This document shows, in pieces, positions 13,073 to 15,084 of a DNA stretch of 15,084 bases. The stretch lies in contig MHDY01000179.1 of the NCBI GenBank assembly GCA_001803705.1, forward strand, positions 1-15,084. The letters run 5' to 3'. The stretch is from Nitrospirae bacterium GWC2_56_14 (GTDB lineage Bacteria; Nitrospirota; UBA9217). Numbering within the stretch: the stretch's first letter is position 1; every line of letters begins with the position of its first letter. The translations under genes and the position numbers were made by a program. The notes below the pieces were generated by a model. It ran no database searches. It worked only from the letters and a program-made list of their open reading frames with translations, and had not been told where the DNA came from.

Positions 13073-14872
13073 CTATGGTTTTTGCGCCGCCTTCGTCACC
13101 TGTCTGCGGAAAAGCGCGTATTCCAGGGCCATGCCGACCTGCTGAGCAAGGATCTCGAGTATATCGAGCCGCACCGGGGTGGACTCTTTCTTCCCGAAAT
13201 CCCCGTAAACGACCGCTATGACCTTTCGATCGCAGAGCACGGGCAGCAGGACAACGGCCGGACTGAGGGGTTTGCCTATTTCCTGAAAGAGTCCCTTGAG
13301 CGTTTCATCGCCGCTCTCTCCATAGTACGCCAGCCCTTTTTCAAGCACATCCCTGAAAATCGAAGGTTTGGAGAGCGGTATCTTCAGCCTGTCCGCCTGG
13401 GTCGGCCCCATGCTTTTTTCGGAACTCACTCCTATGCCCCTTTCGCCGGTCAATTCCGAAGCACGGACAAAGAACGTGACCGCACGTTCGAACATTTCTG
13501 CCACGGCTGCAAGGATCACCAGGGGGGCATCGGAAGGGTTGGCGAGCTCGCGAAGCGATTTGATGTCGTCTTTCAGCTTTTTTACGTACGTATCGGTGTC
13601 ATCGAGCCGGTATTGAAGGCCCTTGATATACGACTTGAAGACGCCGAGAAACTTGATCGTATCCGGGATATACGTTTCCTTCCGGACCTCTTTCAACGGC
13701 TTCGGGAGAACTGCCCTGACGCCCTCGTGGTATGCCTGGAGGATGAAATTGCTCTCCTGCAGAGAGGCGAGTTGCAGGAGAGGAGCGGTAGAGTACTTTT
13801 CCCTCAACCGGTTCCGCAAAGCAACGATCTTTTCCTCGGAAAAGACGCCCTCCGGTCCTGTGGGGCTATCGAAAACAACCACGGGCATTCTCATGGTAGC
13901 GAGACACTGCGATACGATCCGGTCGAGGTCCGTTTCGTCGTCTGTTGCAAATACGGGTATTCCATCCTCTTTACCGATGGTCATAACCGAGTGCCTGATC
14001 AGCCTGTCATTGCTGAACAGGACGACGGCTTTGCCAGCCTGCTGAGCCGCAGCGTCGGGCGCAGCCTTGCGATCCATGGACCTCTTCAGAAAAGAAACAA
14101 ATACCTCCTGCTCTTCGAAAGAAAAATCAGCAAGTATTTCCTTTATATTCTGGCGATGGATCGCGACGGGATCGAAGGTCTCCATTTCGGATACCGGCCG
14201 GGGTATTTTCTTCTCAAGCAGATCGATGTCGGCAAGCCCGAGATCATCGGCGGTAATGGCCGGACGTTCTCCTTTTGCTCCACCGGCGTTTATCTCGGGA
14301 AGGACATCGGCATAGGCTGCCTCAAAGGACGGCACCTCTTTCCCGTTCGCGCGGTCCCGTTCACGCTCGTCAAAGATACGAAGCGCATCCATCAAAATCA
14401 TCTGGGCATCAAGGCCCACCTCCTGCTCCATGTCGCCGAAAGCGGCCCCGCCTTCCGAAGAGAAGATGACCGTATCCGTATCGAACGTAAAGGTACCCTT
14501 GGTCCAGTTCATGAGCTCAACGATCGTCAACTCGACCAGCTTTTTGAGTCCTTTCAGAGCGTCTTCCCGCTTCAGCTTGCCCATCTGCATGAGCGTGACC
14601 ATAAGCGGTTTATGGTCCTTGCCGGCATCGTTAGTGGCGCCGAGGGCCTGTTTGAGATCATCAATGGTTATGGCGCCCATCTTTACCAGCACGGTCCCGA
14701 TGCGGATGCTGTCGTTGATATGATTTGCGCCGACAATGGATCCATTGCTGAAGACGATCTTGCTTTCTCCCGTGCTCCCCTTAACGGAAAAAATGCCCGA
14801 CTTCCGCGTTGTGTGGACCAACTGGATAATGTCTACTATATGCAGATGTTCCAGATCTCCGGTAAACGCCAT
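13073..14872 (-). CDS. DUF4388 / receiver-like / GAF protein, likely pilus regulator
   Basis: 599-aa soluble protein in three parts. Residues 1-135 are a DUF4388 domain (MAFTGDLEHLHIVDIIQLVHTTRKSGIFSVKG...IVFSNGSIVGA), as in PatA-type regulators. After an acidic linker, 281-400 looks like a degenerate receiver: VVLFSNDRL replaces the acidic pair, Asp335 (VVVFDSPTG) sits near the phospho-acceptor position, and LPKPLKE (Lys391) keeps the conserved lysine. A short coiled coil (~418-445) leads to a GAF-like domain (446-590, ending in LDILEILAQQVGMALEYALF). It has no kinase or DNA-binding domain, so it probably works by protein contact or ligand sensing. Placement 76 bp before pilT suggests control of pilus retraction; that is inference. 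Start 14872 has AAAGGAGT at a long spacing upstream. Confidence 0.8.
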   Translation of the reverse strand: MAFTGDLEHLHIVDIIQLVHTTRKSGIFSVKGSTGESKIVFSNGSIVGANHINDSIRIGTVLVKMGAITIDDLKQALGATNDAGKDHKPLMVTLMQMGKLKREDALKGLKKLVELTIVELMNWTKGTFTFDTDTVIFSSEGGAAFGDMEQEVGLDAQMILMDALRIFDERERDRANGKEVPSFEAAYADVLPEINAGGAKGERPAITADDLGLADIDLLEKKIPRPVSEMETFDPVAIHRQNIKEILADFSFEEQEVFVSFLKRSMDRKAAPDAAAQQAGKAVVLFSNDRLIRHSVMTIGKEDGIPVFATDDETDLDRIVSQCLATMRMPVVVFDSPTGPEGVFSEEKIVALRNRLREKYSTAPLLQLASLQESNFILQAYHEGVRAVLPKPLKEVRKETYIPDTIKFLGVFKSYIKGLQYRLDDTDTYVKKLKDDIKSLRELANPSDAPLVILAAVAEMFERAVTFFVRASELTGERGIGVSSEKSMGPTQADRLKIPLSKPSIFRDVLEKGLAYYGESGDETLKGLFQEIGKPLSPAVVLLPVLCDRKVIAVVYGDFGKKESTPVRLDILEILAQQVGMALEYALFRRQVTKAAQKP

Positions 14873-15011
14873 AGTCGCTCGTGGTACTCCTTTGTAATTA
14901 TCCCTTTAGAAAACACAGTTCAAGCAGCATTACGGTCCAAGGTCGACATCCTGTACCTTGAAGGTGATCATCCAAATATGCCGTTAGTATGCCAGAGGGA
15001 TAACTAGAGGG

Positions 15012-15040
15012 ATTATATATTGATAGGGGCCAAGAATCAA
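15012..15040 (-). promoter_or_regulatory. Sigma70-type promoter of the DUF4388-pilT unit
   Basis: On the minus strand, -35 TTGATT (15035-15040) and a perfect -10 TATAAT (15012-15017) are separated by 17 bp. The leader would be about 130 nt and includes a CAAGGT-N11-ACCTTG dyad near 14939-14961. No other gene lies between the promoter and the window end, so I take it to drive the DUF4388 gene and pilT. Confidence 0.7.
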
Positions 15041-15084
15041 GGGCGGTTCTAAAAGAGCGAGGAATTAAAATAATCCTGAATTGG

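Noticed and set aside
13082..15007. 641-codon open frame on the plus strand opposite the DUF4388 gene
   Set aside because: It is antisense to a gene with recognisable domains, has no family motifs or ribosome site, and runs through that gene's promoter leader. Its length follows from codon bias of the real gene.

Overview
The window carries bacterial chromosomal DNA of moderate GC. Triheme c(7)-type cytochromes, many two-component and type IV pilus parts, and intergenic hairpin and heptad repeats together suggest an anaerobic, metal- or sulfur-active Gram-negative such as a Nitrospirota or Desulfuromonadota/deltaproteobacterial lineage. That placement is an inference from gene content; no rRNA or other phylogenetic marker is present. 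I see no tRNA, rRNA, CRISPR array, transposase or phage gene.

Left part (1-4930). A minus-strand pair of small periplasmic triheme cytochromes (99-730) has a near-consensus promoter (801-829) and a clean terminator (35-67). Divergent from it is a gene for a double-thioredoxin-fold protein with two CxxC sites and a C-terminal zinc ribbon (930-1706). After a hairpin repeat comes a plus-strand set ending at a strong terminator (4897-4927): an AmmeMemoRadiSam-type radical SAM enzyme (1844-2866), archease (2919-3335) and the RNA ligase RtcB (3399-4829). Archease activates RtcB, so these two form a functional RNA repair/ligation unit. Heptad repeats built on the same consensus, but in opposite orientation, sit immediately before and after rtcB.

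Middle part (4930-8670). About 840 bp hold no intact gene, only a remnant of a DCC-family (DUF393) protein that has lost its catalytic N-terminal half. Then come a small secreted protein made of two ~45-residue repeats (5775-6146), a lipoprotein with its own near-consensus promoter (6498-7040), and an FAD-dependent amine-oxidase-like flavoprotein (7085-8371). A second long hairpin repeat follows.

Right part (8670-15084). A membrane hybrid histidine kinase with PAS, HisKA, HATPase and receiver domains (8670-10841) appears to be read from a leaderless transcript. It converges through a shared terminator on an unrecognised 172-residue protein (10927-11445, minus) that has a well-formed promoter. 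The space beyond holds a GGAA-type heptad repeat and a 120-bp MITE-like element with 27-bp inverted ends. Last is a minus-strand pair reading leftwards from a strong promoter at 15012-15040: a DUF4388/receiver-like/GAF protein (13073-14872) and a PilT-type twitching ATPase (11929-12996), probably one transcription unit controlling type IV pilus retraction.

The best leads are the radical SAM/archease/RtcB neighbourhood, the secreted repeat protein beside a lipoprotein and flavoprotein, the degenerate-receiver DUF4388 protein paired with PilT, the apparently leaderless kinase mRNA, and four or five distinct families of intergenic repeats packed into 15 kb.
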